Shown here: piece by piece, positions 12,890 through 25,056 of the stretch
How the letters are laid out: every line of letters begins with the position of its first letter
Numbering within the stretch: position 1 is the stretch's first letter
DNA from: Thelephora terrestris
Taxonomy: Eukaryota; Basidiomycota; Agaricomycetes; Thelephorales; Thelephoraceae
Reading direction: 5' to 3'
NCBI GenBank assembly: GCA_015956445.1
Contig: WIUZ02000013.1
Location: 434,001 to 498,000 of the forward strand
Length of the DNA: 64,000 nt
The notes under the pieces: generated by a model
Seen by the model: only the letters and a program-made list of their open reading frames with translations
What the model was told of the DNA's origin: nothing
Databases searched by the model: none
Program-made: the position numbers and the translations under genes

Positions 12890-15821
12890 TGTCAGGGCCA
12901 CTCTTCGCCCTTCAGGTACCAGTGCTGTTGGTGAGTCGCAACTCCAACCAACAAGAAACAATGGGGCAAAGGGGGAACGACTTCCCTATATCCACCCAGA
13001 GTCTACGTGGTCCAAAACGCGATGGACGAGCGTTCTCCGGTAGGTTGTCCGAATTCACAGCAGGAGTGCCGAGCCTCTATCAGATCAATCCCTATCGTCT
13101 TCTGAGGGCAGAGATAAGAGCCCGAGGATGGCGCCTCAAACTGATGACTTGATTCAAAGAGCAGTGCAGAACTCGATGTCGCGTCCGAGCTCGCTTCAAA
13201 CACCGATTAAGGATCAAGACTGAGTGAGAGAGGAGAGCGAACGGTTCAAGGAGTTACTCGATAAGCTCTTCAGTGGCCTACAGCAAATACACCGATGCTG
13301 CAAGGAGAAGAGGACTTCCCGAGATATCAAAGATGGGGAGTCCTCAGCTACTCTACTGGTACCTATATAGGAGAGTGGCCGGGACATAGATAACCCTATC
13401 TAATAATAACTCGGAGCAAAGAAGGGCCGAGAGTAAGCACGAACAATAAGCGGCCCGGAGTATAGAATTGAAATGATAAGGGAATGACTAACGGGTCAGG
13501 GTTCGTGAGAGAATAAGAAAGGGGTCATGACGTCGTGTGGGAAAGGAATGACAAAGGATAATATCACATGCAAGGACGAACCAATGAGAGGACGATGCGT
13601 CAGCTCGTCCGATCGGGACAACAAAAGACCGAGTGGGGCGTGAATGTCGAAGGTGAATGTATGAAGAGTCTGGACCGGTGAAACGATGGACCGAGCCAAT
13701 GGCGAATAGGGCGCGAGCGCTGTCGATGGTCGAATAAAGCGTAATGCGAACCGGCCATTGGATCCATCAAACTCCCTTCTTTCCAAATCAACAATCCCAC
13801 CAACCAAATACTCATCCACTATGCCCATGATCTCCGATCGTGTCTTCCGGGCTGAGAACAGCACCGCTACCATCGAGTCTGCGGATCCTCGATCTGTGCA
13901 GAACAAGGGTTACTTCCTTCCGAACGCCAACGTGGCGTACCCTAGTTATCGCGAGGTGCGACGTCACGTGTCGCCGTTTGCTGGCAACAACTGACATCGC
14001 ATTGTAGATCTTCGCGGTTGCTGACAAGGTGGATGCTCGACAACTGGAGGCAACGATCGCCAGGCCTCCCCACTATTTGACCATGGATGACGAGTTGTGG
14101 TATCACAACTTGATTGACCACAAGTTACAGGAGTCTATGCGCGGGGTCACGTTTGACACCGAGTTGCGTATGCCATGGGAGACTCCGGTGGCGTCATCGT
14201 TGTGGGGTCTTCTGAAGATGGGAATCTACGACCTGGGAAACGGCGAAGGAAGGTGGCCAGGGGCGACTCGTTCGCAACACTATACCGCGGCCGTTGGTCA
14301 CCGCCTTTGGTTCCTTTTGAGGACAGAACAGAAAGCGGTGAGTCGGTCTGTGCATCCCGCTTGTGGGATAACACTGACAGGCTTGTAGAATGAGCGGCTG
14401 AAGCGTGAAGTGAAGGAAGCGAAGGATGATGCCCGTAGGATGTATTCGGAAGCGTTGGACACGAAGAAGACGCTGCTCCTGATGAACGATACGCTCCGCG
14501 TCACGTTTGAGAGCGAGATGCTAGCGATGCGCGAAGAACACAACCGGTTGGTCGAGTCCTTGAAGGAACGGGATGACACCATCCAGCGAGACCTGATCGA
14601 GGTCGACCGACGGCTCAACCGTCATAGAAGGGTTCTGAATGAGCTCGACACCAAGGTTGGTGCGACTTCTCCTGGTCTTTGTCCAAGAGAGCTCATGCCA
14701 CTCCTAGGTCGATACGTTGGACGACGCTTTGCCATTGTTGGGCGCTCGGGTCGAATCGATGAGCGAGCGGTTGTGTCACTGCCGCACTCGTTCGGTAGCT
14801 GCGGTTCGCGACGAGTCCGAGGACGAGTCGATACCGGATCGGATGGCTTCTCCCATAGGTGGGATGTCGGTTGACATATTTGACTTGTCTATTGACACCC
14901 TTTTTAGCTTCCGATGGGTCGTACCGCACACCTGCGCACACCGATGGTGGGGAGGAGGTTGTCCGCGAGACGTCCGAGGAGACGGCCGTGAATCCGGTTA
15001 GCAGTTCTCCCGAGTTGGAGTACGCGGGGGAGAACGAGGTGGCCGTTCCGATTCCGCCTCCTTCGATCTCGCCGGTGCGTGGTCAACGTTCTATCCGTGC
15101 TCGTCGTTGGGTTCCTTATCGTGGGGCACTTCGTCCAGCGCACCGTATGCGTCCCAGTAATCCCAATGTCGTCCGCCAGGGTGGAGACATCGAATCCACC
15201 GTCCTATTCCGATGCAACGATGCTACAGTGTCGCGTGGATCGCGGCGAGCTGATTCCGGTGGAGTCCGTCGACGTGAACGGCTTAACCGACCTTACACTC
15301 TTGTCGGTCCAGCGTGCAGCGGAGGCCGTTCACCTGGTGGCTCAACTGACCGAGAGAGTGGAGGGTTGGTCAGTCCAGAGGACTCTGGATCAGACTACGG
15401 TCGATTCAGCGAGGAACCGCCTTCGCGCCGAGGTTCAGTTGGCCGTCGCTCATCGTCTGGAGGAAGCTCGGGTCGTCGAGATGGTCGACGAGGAAGTCGA
15501 CGAGAATGCCTCGGAGGGGACGGAGGAGGAGGTTGCCAGTGCTGAGGAGTACTGGCAAACTAGGTCTTGACGACTAGGGTTTGTACGCCTTAGTCCTCGT
15601 CCATAGAGTCCGGGCGGATTCAACTCCGTCGGTTTGGTAGTCTTGTGTCTTTGCTGCGCGTCGCGTGTAATATCATCAGTGTCCTTGTCTGTGTTCCTTG
15701 ATGACGTGTGAGTCGTGATAAGGGAAATGATAAGATAGGAACGGGGTATAGGTAAGGAAAGTGGGCGAAAGTTGGGTGTAAAAAATGGTTTGAAAAGGAA
15801 ATAAAATTCAGCACGCTGACA
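12890..15821 (+). mobile_element. LTR-B copy 1: 2.93-kb solo long terminal repeat carrying a gene
   Basis: The unit begins TGTCAGGGCCACTC and ends GCACGCTGACA. It is flanked on both sides by TATTG (12885-12889 and 15822-15826). TG..CA ends, a 5-bp inverted repeat (TGTCA/TGACA) and a 5-bp duplication are the marks of retroviral-type integrase insertion, so I read it as a solo LTR. The same start, TGTCAGGGCCACTCT, recurs at 62025. No internal retrotransposon domain is present. A TATA-like CTATATAGG lies near 13364 inside the unit, ahead of the gene. Alternative: a non-autonomous element of another class with similar ends. Confidence 0.8.
13821..15570 (+). CDS. LTR-B encoded coiled-coil protein of unknown function (493 aa)
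   Basis: There are six exons: 13821-13955, 14008-14337, 14389-14655, 14708-14858, 14908-15074 and 15139-15570. Every intron is GT..AG and all phases join, giving 493 aa without a stop. No known domain is recognised. Exon 3 (residues about 156-244) is strongly charged and helix-forming, with heptad-like Leu/Glu/Arg content, so a coiled coil is likely. Residues about 295-350 are acidic and disordered. The C-terminus is Glu/Val-rich. The gene lies wholly inside the TG..CA unit 12890-15821, so it moves with the element. The N-terminus shows a weak resemblance in pattern to the LTR-A plus-strand protein at 49481 (a Y..PAN.A motif at the first intron). Function unknown. Confidence 0.7.
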
Positions 15822-18051
15822 TATTGACATCAAACAGTTTCGCCAGTTGCAAGTCCTCTTGCTGTGGAGGTAAGCATGGATTCGCACAGGCCTACTCATT
15901 CCACATCTCAATACCCTGAGCATCAGCAACCCACAAACCTCCAATATTTACATCTATTTCTGGAAGATTTATGAAAGCTTGATAAGGACCCCTCTTGCAA
16001 TCAGAGAGCATTGTCTCTTTCCCTTCTGGCAACTTCCACCATCATTGTTTGCTCATCCCTAGACTCAGCCTGTTTATTCATTGTTTATTTCTGTATTGTT
16101 TAACCACACCCTGATCTAAACCCATCTGAGTTTGGCTGAGGTGGAGTATGTGGAGCGGTTTTGTCACCGGTGAGCACATTGATGTCACTTGAGGTTCAAT
16201 TGGGACCTTTTGGAGTGGTCCATGAGGGGTTTGGTTGGTTCCCCCAGGTGGGTTTGCAACCTGGTTCACCAGTGTATACACAATAACATTGTGTACATGA
16301 TTGTCACGTTTGGTCAGAATACAAGTAAAATGATTCTTAAACCGAATGAAGTGGCTGAACAAGTGACAGGCTATCACTGTGGGAACTTGTGTGCATGACT
16401 GTAAGTATGCATCAATAATGTTGTGTGTGAACTCATATCTTTGTTATTGATGAATCAGTTCACATTTTCACTGAAGAATAAGTAAGCACTTACCAGCGCC
16501 ACCAGTACTATCACTGTAGGTACTGAAGGGAACTTATGGTAGACTTGGTTTTGGCTACATGTTGGGTGATCTCACCTATATATGTATACACATAAATCCC
16601 TTTCCCTCTGTTTTCTTTACCTTCTCTCATGTAGGCCCTCATCTTAGCGAGTCCCTCCCTTCCATCCACTCACTCACCATATCTGCAGGTGCATGTCTGC
16701 CTACTCGCATGAACTGTGCCACCCACTAACAAATGTGATGAGGACAAACCAGAAGTGTCCTGTCTCCCCTGTCAATTCTATCTTGTTGTCAGCACTCTTG
16801 GCAGGTGTGGCCCCCATCCTGTACTACAAGGAACATTGAAAACCCCTTCATGCACCCCTGCCAACTGGCTACCCATGCTTGGCACCCACGGTAATGGGCA
16901 CCAACCTCCTCAACTTTGGGCCCATTTGTTCGAGTTATGGGCAATGCGGCATCCTTCCATCTGCACTAGTTAAATCTTTTTCTGGTCTTCCTGGACCACT
17001 TTCTACAACCTCTTCATCATCTATCTTGTGCATCTTGTGGCAGGGCTTGTCATTTTAGGCAGATCACTCTTTGGCCATAGTTTCTATGGGCTTTTGTTGC
17101 CCCTTGGGATTGCATTGGCTGCATGTGCTGTCAACCTGCACAATGGGGAGAATGTGCCACTCATATAGTTCAGCAAAGCCCTGAGGGCAAGTGATTAGTG
17201 ATATTTTTCCTGCACTTTTGTGTTTCCCATATTCAATACAAATGATTTTGTCTCATTATTAACCAATGCCTGTGTGAGGTTTGTCAGCACATACATTACT
17301 GTTGTGAAGCACCCAAAAGTGTGCCTGACCACACTGATAGGTCAGTAACTTTGTTTCTGGCCATGAGTCCCTGTCATACTGAAGTTGGCTTTTTTTTGTA
17401 CTTAAAATGCACCAAAAGCGACTGATAGAAATGTCTTGAAATCAGTACTTACATGTATTATCTGAGACACTGCTCGCAGTACCAGTAAGACTGATCACAA
17501 CACGCAAATGTACTGACAGAATCACAAACTATCAGTACCTTTCCTTCTCACAGTGTATGGATCAGTATAGGTGGCCCCAGAAGATTTTTTTTTGACTCTC
17601 CAGCTGAGGATATCGTGGATGCATTCCCAAGCCACTGTCAGGGGCTGCAAGCACATCTGCATATATGCAACTGCAAGATTGTCTCCTGCTTCTGGTAAAT
17701 ATAAGTGCATATATATTGATTCCAGCTTTCCTGATGTAGTTTGTATCCCCCTGGTACCCCACTGAGAGTGTAACCACAGTGATATCAATGTGTGACCATG
17801 GTGGCACCCTGTTAGGTGCAAGACCATAGTGGTACCATATTGCCACAAATATATAAACTTGCTAGGAAAACAGTGGTCCTACACCTCTAATGCTCCCTGT
17901 GTAACTTCTTCTGGGCAGATGGTGTTGGGAGAGGGTGAGGAGTTCAATGGCCAGGTGAAGTAGTTTGAACTGGTCCCATGCATTAGCAAATTCCAGGGAC
18001 TGTAGCATTCTTGTACTTTGAGCCCAGTTCCCAGTGCATGTAAACAGGTTT
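15822..18051. other. 2.2 kb between two LTR units; no supportable gene
   Basis: This is A/T- and C-rich sequence with only short frames (for example 16716-16973 on plus, 17522-17848 on minus) and no domain. It is probably old, decayed repeat DNA. It begins with the right TATTG duplication of LTR-B copy 1 and ends with GGTTT (18047-18051), the left duplication of LTR-A copy 1. Confidence 0.45.
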
Positions 18052-18145
18052 TGTCAGGGTTGTAGGCCTGCTTACTGTTTATGGGGCGCTAGAGGATTAG
18101 CAGAGGGGTGCGGGGTGTCGGGTCGAGTTTTGAAGGGGGTTCCGG

Positions 18146-19511
18146 TGTCGGGTTCGTGGGGAGTGTAGTGTTATTTCCTATACAGAAGATAACTAACACC
18201 CTTTGGTTTGCCTAGAGACTAGAGTATAGAAACCAAGCAGGCTGGTTGATTAGTCAATGAACTCGACTAACAACTCCACAGGGTAGAGCGGGGTTCCTCT
18301 TTCCGGCTCTTGGTCCTGATGAGTTCGCTGGGGATCTACTAGTAGTGTGTCCCTCAGTAATTATTCTAGGGAATCAGTAATGTTATCACTCAGGGGCTCT
18401 GTACACTCTGATTAGACACCTAACTTCACCGTGGGAATCTATGTTCTGATAGGAATGGGGTTCCTGACTCAAGGATGGGCCTTGAGGCTGTGCTTGAGGC
18501 TGTGTAATAGTCCTGTCCTTAGGCTGTACCTAAAGCTGTGTCGAGGCTGTGTCGTGAAGCTAAACCAAATAAGGAAGGTGTACGCTTACACCTGAGGCTG
18601 TGCTTGATATGTCGTAAAAGTGACAAGATATGTCGTAGAGCTTATAGAGGTATGTCAGATACCTTAAACTTGCTACAGATGACGTCTAGTGCGTCAAACA
18701 AATATAACTTCAAATAAACTTGGGATAAAATGATATGTCGTAGAATATGTCGGAGACCTTTGTGGTACCTGCTAAATCTGGCTGTTACCTAGACAAACAC
18801 TCTTCTGAAGTGGAGGGCTATCTGCCTAAAGTATCAGACTTCAGCAATACAGACACCAAAAACTCCAACGTCACAAGTGTGCTAGGCTTGATCAGTACTT
18901 CTGACTTAGTGCTTCTTCACACAGAGGATGAGGCTGAAAGTGGTATGTGATTACTCAAAATCACTCAACCAATCAGTCCTAAGGGGTAGGGGGTAGATGA
19001 AAAGTTGTGGGGGAAAACTAGCAAAGAGAGCCTCAGTCTAGGTGAAGACTGAGCTGTTGGTGATTCTCCCTGAGTAGTGGGTGAGCTTCTGTCCTGGTGG
19101 GGTGAACTGATTGTCCCTTAGAAGTGTGGTTGAGGTCTATATATACTAATTTACAGGAGAATGTCCCAGAACATTCCAACGCACTCCACATTATTCCATA
19201 ACATTCCATCATGTTCCATGGCATTCCGTCTTGTTCCTTTGGGTGACCAGTGGTCACATCTGTGACATTCCGTCACCTTCTAGAATGTTCCATTACCTTC
19301 TAATACGTTCCGGTGTTCTCCAGTAGGCTCCAAGGAATTCCATGATTTTCCATGATTTCCCAGGCTTATCTTATCTCTTATCTTATCTATTGTCCTTATC
19401 TTATCAAATGAATAAACAATTATCCATAAAATATTCCTGCTTGGGCTGTAAGTACACTATTAATTGTGCGAAAAATAGTAAATAAATCATGATTAATCCA
19501 GGGGTCCGACA
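18146..19511 (-). repeat. 3' LTR of the gypsy element
   Basis: This 1366-bp repeat is the same length as 46830-48195, with every compared landmark offset by exactly 28,684 bp. It contains short direct repeats (GAGGCTGTG-type at about 18485-18600, GATATGTCGTA at about 18605-18735) and a run of CATTCC/TTCCAT words at about 19160-19360. No clear polypurine tract is seen just upstream of it on the minus strand. Confidence 0.95.
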
Positions 19512-21239
19512 TCCGCGGGGAACTTTAAACGATCGTCCCTGATCGCAACTATCCCAACTAGTCTAGGATTATCAGTTTATTATTTGCTGATTGGAAGCAC
19601 AATAGAAAGGTGGACGTACATTAAACGAGATGATCTACGATCATTTCGACTCCAATCGAATAGAAGAGACAGGCAAGGTGACGCTGGAATTCGTCGTCGG
19701 TTTGTCCCTTCCTGATACGGAGATGATACCGATCACATTGGTGATAAATGTGGAAGTATTCGCCGTCAAAGCTTCCCTTCTGGTTGACGAACGCTTGTAT
19801 GCGGGCCCGTTCCCAAGGGGTGAAGTAGAGATAGCAGTAAAGCTCAAGAGGGGTCGTCCAATACATGTCTATCCCTTTTGGATCTGGGGAGTAGTAGATG
19901 ATTCTCATTGGGAAGGGGATGTGGTGGTGATAGGGGTTTGCCGTGGGAAGCGATGAGCTGGCAGTTCCATTCGTGACCACGCCTTAATTCTTTTTATTCA
20001 TGCTCACCTCATGTAAGGAGGGAGGTAACAAGGCGACAAACACGTGATGGGTTCTAGACTTAATATAGATTTTTGACAGCCGGGCGTCGGAGGGGCGGAA
20101 CATCTTAGACTGAATGAAACGTAAAAGGGCGGAACGTAAACGGGCGGAAGGCTAAGGGTTGGAGTGTCATGGCCTAATATGGTTAGTGTCTGTGATGTTG
20201 GGGAAGTAAGGGAACTTGAATACAAATAACAATAGAATTAACCGAATGAGGAAAAGGCCGTTAGGTAAGGTCTAGGCAGATGTCAAATACTCATTCGATT
20301 TGATCGAGCGCCATCAAAGGTGTCGATCGGAGAAGATTACATACAAATTAATAAGGGGAGGTGGCTCTGTGGGAAGGTGAAATGATCAATAGGTGAAATG
20401 TGTGAAGAGTACGACGCCTGCCGGCGAAAACGAGCCGGAGGTGTGGTTGTGCAGGAGGAAACAGCAAGGAAGTTGTTATATGGGGGGGGGAGCGAGGGGA
20501 TACGTGCTACGAAGAGGCAGAATTTGCGAACTACGAGAGCGGTATCTAGCTTTAGAGTTTAAGGACTGAACGGGGCTTATCGTGAAGGTGCTTCTTGATT
20601 ACCTTGACGAAGTCCCTATCGCTTTCTACGAACTTTAGACTAATGTAAGAATAGAGGAGGGGGTGAGTCAGCCATCCGGGGCAACCCGAAAATACTTTCT
20701 TCCTTTGAGCTTTCATTCGTAGATAATGACGCAGACCTTTGTTCTTGAGTAGATAACTTAGTACGTCGTACGCAGAACTCCACAATTCCCCCATGTAGTT
20801 CTTGATGATGATGTGGTCTTCAATACGCTCGGATATGGGGGTTAAAGGGACAGTTCTTAGGTTGTAGTGCCTTAGCCAAAAGTTCAGTCTTCATCCGGCT
20901 TTGGCGCTGTTGAACGTACCGTCTCATGTAGAGCGTCATATCCTTCTGCTTTCGGTAGCGTCGGGAAATCTGCATGGCAATAGAGATGTTGGTAGGGATA
21001 GGGGGTGTTGGTGAGGGAGAGGTCGTAAGAGTCGTGATTCGTAAATGAGTCGTAAATCGTAAATTCATTAAATCGTGACGTGGCGTCTTCTCGATGGGCT
21101 CAGCTTTCCGAATTCTGTCCTTATCCGTCGGAGGCGGCGAGTCAAAATACTTCTTATCTTTTAATGATACAATAGTAGATTAAAAAGGGTGGAGAAAAGA
21201 TAAGATGTAGGAATGTCTGCTTGGTAACTTGAAAGGGAG
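19512..21239 (-). other. Downstream (env-position) region of the gypsy element with small minus-strand ORFs
   Basis: Minus-strand frames at 19621-19980 (119 aa), 20552-20794 (80 aa) and 20820-21068 (82 aa) lie between the integrase and the 3' LTR. The 20820-21068 and 20552-20794 frames could be parts of one spliced gene; both are basic and helix-rich. No domain is recognised and no envelope features (signal peptide, cysteine pattern, membrane anchor) are visible. Confidence 0.4.
19621..19980 (-). CDS. Hypothetical 119-aa protein in the env position of the gypsy element
   Basis: This is a single frame of 119 residues ending about 110 bp before the 3' LTR. It is rich in Tyr, His and Trp (IIYYSPDPKG, YCYLYFTPWERARIQAF, YHLRIRKGQTDDEFQ). 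No known domain is recognised. An antisense frame of similar length overlaps it, so coding status is uncertain. It is kept because it lies on the element's coding strand in a position where extra ORFs occur in large retrotransposons. Confidence 0.35.
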   Translation of the reverse strand: MVTNGTASSSLPTANPYHHHIPFPMRIIYYSPDPKGIDMYWTTPLELYCYLYFTPWERARIQAFVNQKGSFDGEYFHIYHQCDRYHLRIRKGQTDDEFQRHLACLFYSIGVEMIVDHLV

Positions 21240-21339
21240 TTAGAAACCGATCGCTTTGTATGAAGGCACAAGGATCTCTTCCTTTGTCAAGGTTCCACTG
21301 GCACGGAATTGGTTGTCTATATCTTCGACGAACATACTG

Positions 21340-22648
21340 CAGTAGTCCTTATTGAAATTTTAAAAATCTCGTGGTCCTTGCCCGCGGTTTTGACTTTTTT
21401 TGTCCAGGCCCAATTCTGAAACTGTAGGGGAGGATCCTACTTACTTTTACTCGGCCGGGTTGTTTCAGCACTGGCCCAGTGAGGCCAGGTCCGGTCAATA
21501 TGACCCTCGGCTATTTGCACCGGCCCCAGGATTGATCTGGGGGTGACAGACGTGGGAATTCGCTTCCAGCTGGTTCCTCCCCGGCGCTTCGTCCCATCAA
21601 TATCCTTCGGTAGGACGATCGGCCGTGGGAACCAGCCATCACGCATCCCCTGGTTCCTCCCCGGCGCTTCGTCCCATCAATATCCTTCGGTAGGACGATC
21701 GGCCGTGGGAACCAGCCATCACGCGTCCCCTGGTTCCTTCCGGCGCTTCGTCCCATCAATATCCTTCGGTAGGACGATCGGCCGTGGGAACCAGCCATCA
21801 CGGGCCTCTCCTGGTTCCTCCCGGCGCTTCCTCCAGTAAATACCGCCCTCCTGGGCACCCGGTTGCCGGGTACTGGGTTGCAGGCTTACATAGTTATTTG
21901 TAGTGGTATTTGTACATAATAATTCAATTTATTTCACCACTTCTCTCGCTTGCGCCGCCCCAGAAAAAAATCAAAAAAAATCTCGAAAAAATTGCTGATA
22001 GGTACTTCACATATTCGCCAGCTCATCCCGCTTAAAACCACTGTATTTTACGTAGAATTGAGCCCAGAAATCGTGTTTTAAATTCCTCCCGGGTTGATTG
22101 CAGGTGATCGGAATCTGCCGAGCTGAAGGGGGAAAGAAAAAGTGCGGCAGTGCACCTGGTATTCCCTTTTTTTATACAAAATTTGTACCAGTAGGTAGCC
22201 AATGTATACTGCTCAAATTTCCGTCGCGTCCGAAGCACTAAATTGGTGTTTTCACGCAGTGGCAGCACTGCCATTCCGTGCCGGCTCACTTGCGCGGGTT
22301 CCGGCGCCTAAAATCGCCCTCAACATAAAAAAACATATCGGCTACGCCGGATTTTCTGCTTTCTGACTTAGATATCCCCTTATTCCCTTGTATTTACTGT
22401 ATTTAGCAATGGGTAACATACATCCACACAATAAAAGCAGGTTTCTCGCCTCTGCCAGCCTGCCTCTTGTTCTCGCTGCCAGCGACACTTTCCTTTTTGG
22501 GACACTTTCCTTTTTGGGAACTCAAACAAAAAAGTTGCTAAGTCCACGTCGCATCAGCGAAAACACAAGAAACATTCCATTGCAATCAAAATACGTTGTA
22601 GCTAGAGATAACGCAAGAGGTAGCTACGTAAAAAAACCCGAAATTCAA
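21340..22648 (+). repeat. KDZ left terminal inverted repeat (1309 bp)
   Basis: It is the reverse complement of 31140-32448. The inner border is at ...CGAAATTCAA. It contains an 80-bp tandem array at 21571-21835 and the stop codon and presumably the 3' UTR of the minus-strand partner gene. Confidence 0.95.
21571..21835. repeat. 80-bp tandem repeat inside the KDZ inverted repeat, 3.3 copies
   Basis: Units start with TGGTTCCTCCCCGGCGCTTC at 21571, 21651, 21731 and 21812 (the last partial). Each holds TCGGTAGGACGATCGGCCG. Copies differ by a few bases (atccc/gtccc/ggcctctcc at the unit ends). Subterminal repeated motifs of this type are common transposase binding sites, which is an inference here. 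The mirror array is at 31953-32217. Confidence 0.9.
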
Positions 22649-24879
22649 TGTTTAGAGGTACGGCGACGCTTCCCTGGGGGTCCAATCTTCGGCGCAACAC
22701 CACCCTTTCGTTTGAGAGAGGCGGGGGTCGAGGGGGGGGTGGAGTGACGAATAGTGGCAGGGGGTGAGATGGAGTCCTCCCGTGAGAGTACCGACAGAAG
22801 GTTGGACAAGACCCACAAAACGTCAGCGATAGCTGCCTCGAGCTGGTGAGACTCGCCTTCCATCTCGGCCTGCGCGTTGGACCACCAAGCAAGGGTCATG
22901 ACGACGATGAACAGTCCATCTTTCCCCCCAGCCAAAAGCTCGTCCCATCCACCATGAACGGGAACCCTGCGGGGTAGTGGCCACCGACCAGTCTTCCTCC
23001 AGTCCGGTTGAAGGGAGGTCCACCAACAGATCCAAAGCTTGGTGTACTTCTCAAGCGATTTGATTGGTGGACTCTTGTCGAACGAGCGACGGCCGATGCG
23101 AAGCCACCACCCAACTTGGTCAGGACGGGAGAATGTTGTCAGTTTGCGCTGCACGGAACGTACTATTAGCATTGAGCATGAAAGGAAAGTGAAGTACTCA
23201 CAGGAGGTGCAATTGCTTCAAACTCAACATACCTCGACAGCAGAGATCCCCACTCATCATCGCCATGGACGTTGAGCAAGAAGTCCTTGCCGTCATGAAG
23301 GAACTCGGGGTGTCTTTCATCAAGGTCCCAGGTGTCGAAACACGGATCTTCAGTCGTTTCATGTGCTCCGCTGCCCTCAGATTTTCCATCGCTCGCAAGC
23401 TCGTCGACATCACTATCCTGCCCATCGTCGTCCTCGCACTCTTCGTCATCCTCTTGCTCTTCATCATCCTCGTGCTCTTCATCGTCCTCGGGCTCTGCAT
23501 CATCCTCATGCTCTTCATCATCCCCAGAGTGACCACTGCCCTTGCGGCTAGTACGACGGGCCCGCTGGCGAGGTGCAGAGGGGGAAGGCACAGATGGCTT
23601 CGGTGGCTTGCTCTTTTGGGTTGGCCTCGCGCGTTGTGTCGGTGGAGGGGTAGGAGGGATCTCGGGCATTGTGGTCATATTGAGGCCAGTCCGCGAAGAG
23701 GTGGCGAGGGGAGGAGAATGATGTGATTCAGCAGATGGGGTGTCGCGAGAAGGAGAGATACTAGCAGTGGGCAAAGCAGTTGACATCAACATGGAGGGTT
23801 GATTTAGTTCTTCGGATGCTACGAGAGATGGTTAGAAAGTCGTTGGTCAACAAAACATTATACGCACTGTACGTGGTATTCAACCATTGACACCACTTCT
23901 CCTTGAGGATCGGAAACAAGTCACCCAGGTACGATTCGAAGTCTCCTTGTTGTTGCTTGTTGACCGAATGACCACGCTGGACTCGCAAAACCGAGAGAGC
24001 ACCCCCACCGTCTGGCGATGGTCCACCGACGAGAATGAAAGTGCGGAAGTTGGTGACAGACTCAACCTCTTGACAGGCCGCTTGAAGCGAATCAGGGAGG
24101 GATTCAATCTGGCTGTTGTTTGCGTCAGCGGAGGAAAGGGTAATGGAAAAGATGGTACTCACGAACGAAGGTACCGATTCTTCTTCACCGCTTCTGAATC
24201 ATCCTCGCCCTTAGCACAAGCATCCCAAGGCCGGTCGTGCAGATCAACCTCTTTTTTGTAGCGCCGTTCGACGTAAGCCTTAACAGCAAGTGTTTCCTCT
24301 TCACTGGAGCACTTGACCCGCATCTGCATCACAGCTTGGTAGAATGGTAACCAGGGGACTTTGCACAGGTCGGAATCATCAAGAGTGGGAAAGAGATACG
24401 CGTATTTTGCGAGAGCGGCGTCATCGCCAGCCAATAGATCGTGATGGTCGGAATGGAGTTCGCTATGGAGGGAGGTGCCCTTTTTGAAGTAAATTCGAGA
24501 GTAGGCTTGCCAGCGGGCGAGGCGAGTTGGCTTCCTTCGCTTCATAACAACAGGGATTTTGAGGGCGACAGGTGTACTGCGATCGTTGGAGTCGGTTTCT
24601 CCTCTCATCTCAACACGGGGGCCAGCATGGTAGGAGTACCAGTTGCGGAGTCGCTAAACGAAGGAGGATGGATGAGATGCGTTCGAAACAAAAAAAATTA
24701 GCACGTACCTTCACCAATGCATCGGTTTCCCTGGTGGGGTGCTCAGGGAAAGCGACAAGAAACTGAGGGGCAGTACCTAAGAGCCATTCTTGGATTTGTT
24801 TGCCACGGGTGTCCCTTACTTCACGGAAGGAAGGGATGCGATCGGTGAGCCAGGCGGACTCAGCGCTGCTGGTCCACAT
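22645..24879 (-). CDS. KDZ-associated 675-aa protein of unknown function
   Basis: Exons on minus are 24879-24709, 24653-24163, 24112-23868, 23818-23202 and 23148-22645. All introns are GT..AG and phases close, giving 675 aa. It starts MWTSSAESAWLTDRIPSF. Exon 2 holds a basic RRKPTRLARWQAYSRIYF patch. Exon 4 has a Pro/Arg-rich part followed by repeated acidic EDDEEHEDD blocks. Exon 5 is Trp-rich (VGWWLRIGRRSFDKSP) and ends in a basic GKRRRTSKH likely nuclear signal. The stop codon lies within the inverted repeat. I recall similar genes beside KDZ transposases in agaricomycetes, but no biochemical role is known to me; a DNA-binding or accessory transposition role is an inference. It diverges from the 25057 gene across about 177 bp. 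Confidence 0.8.
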
Positions 24880-25056
24880 CAGAGGAGAGGCGCAGAGGAA
24901 AGACGGGGAAAAGAGGCACAGAGAAGATCAAGTGCCGAGTGCCTGAATGGGGCAAGAACCAAACAAACAAACAAATCAACAAACAAATCAACGAAGGAAT
25001 AAATAACCGAGACAGACCGAGACTAAGCGGAAGTCGACCTTTCGTGCCACGTCTTC
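24880..25056. promoter_or_regulatory. Short bidirectional promoter region inside the KDZ transposon
   Basis: Only 177 bp separate the divergent starts at 24879 (minus) and 25057 (plus). It contains an (ACAA/ATCA)n microsatellite at about 24958-24992. Both genes must be driven from here, unless longer leaders are spliced in. Confidence 0.5.

Noticed and set aside
18747-18950. 67-aa frame in the gypsy LTR, repeated at 47431-47634
   Set aside because: The two copies are the same because the LTRs are; it is antisense to the element and has no domain.
19630-19956. 108-aa plus-strand frame opposite the 119-aa env-position ORF
   Set aside because: Shadow frame on the non-coding strand of the element with no recognisable content.
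22032-22289. 85-aa frame in the KDZ inverted repeat, mirrored at 31499-31756
   Set aside because: Mirror identity follows from the inverted repeat; there is no domain or start context, and it lies in the likely 3' UTR.
23198-23732. Frames on both strands over the GAD/CTC-rich stretch
   Set aside because: They overlap the acidic repeat of the KDZ partner gene (exon 4) and are composition-driven.
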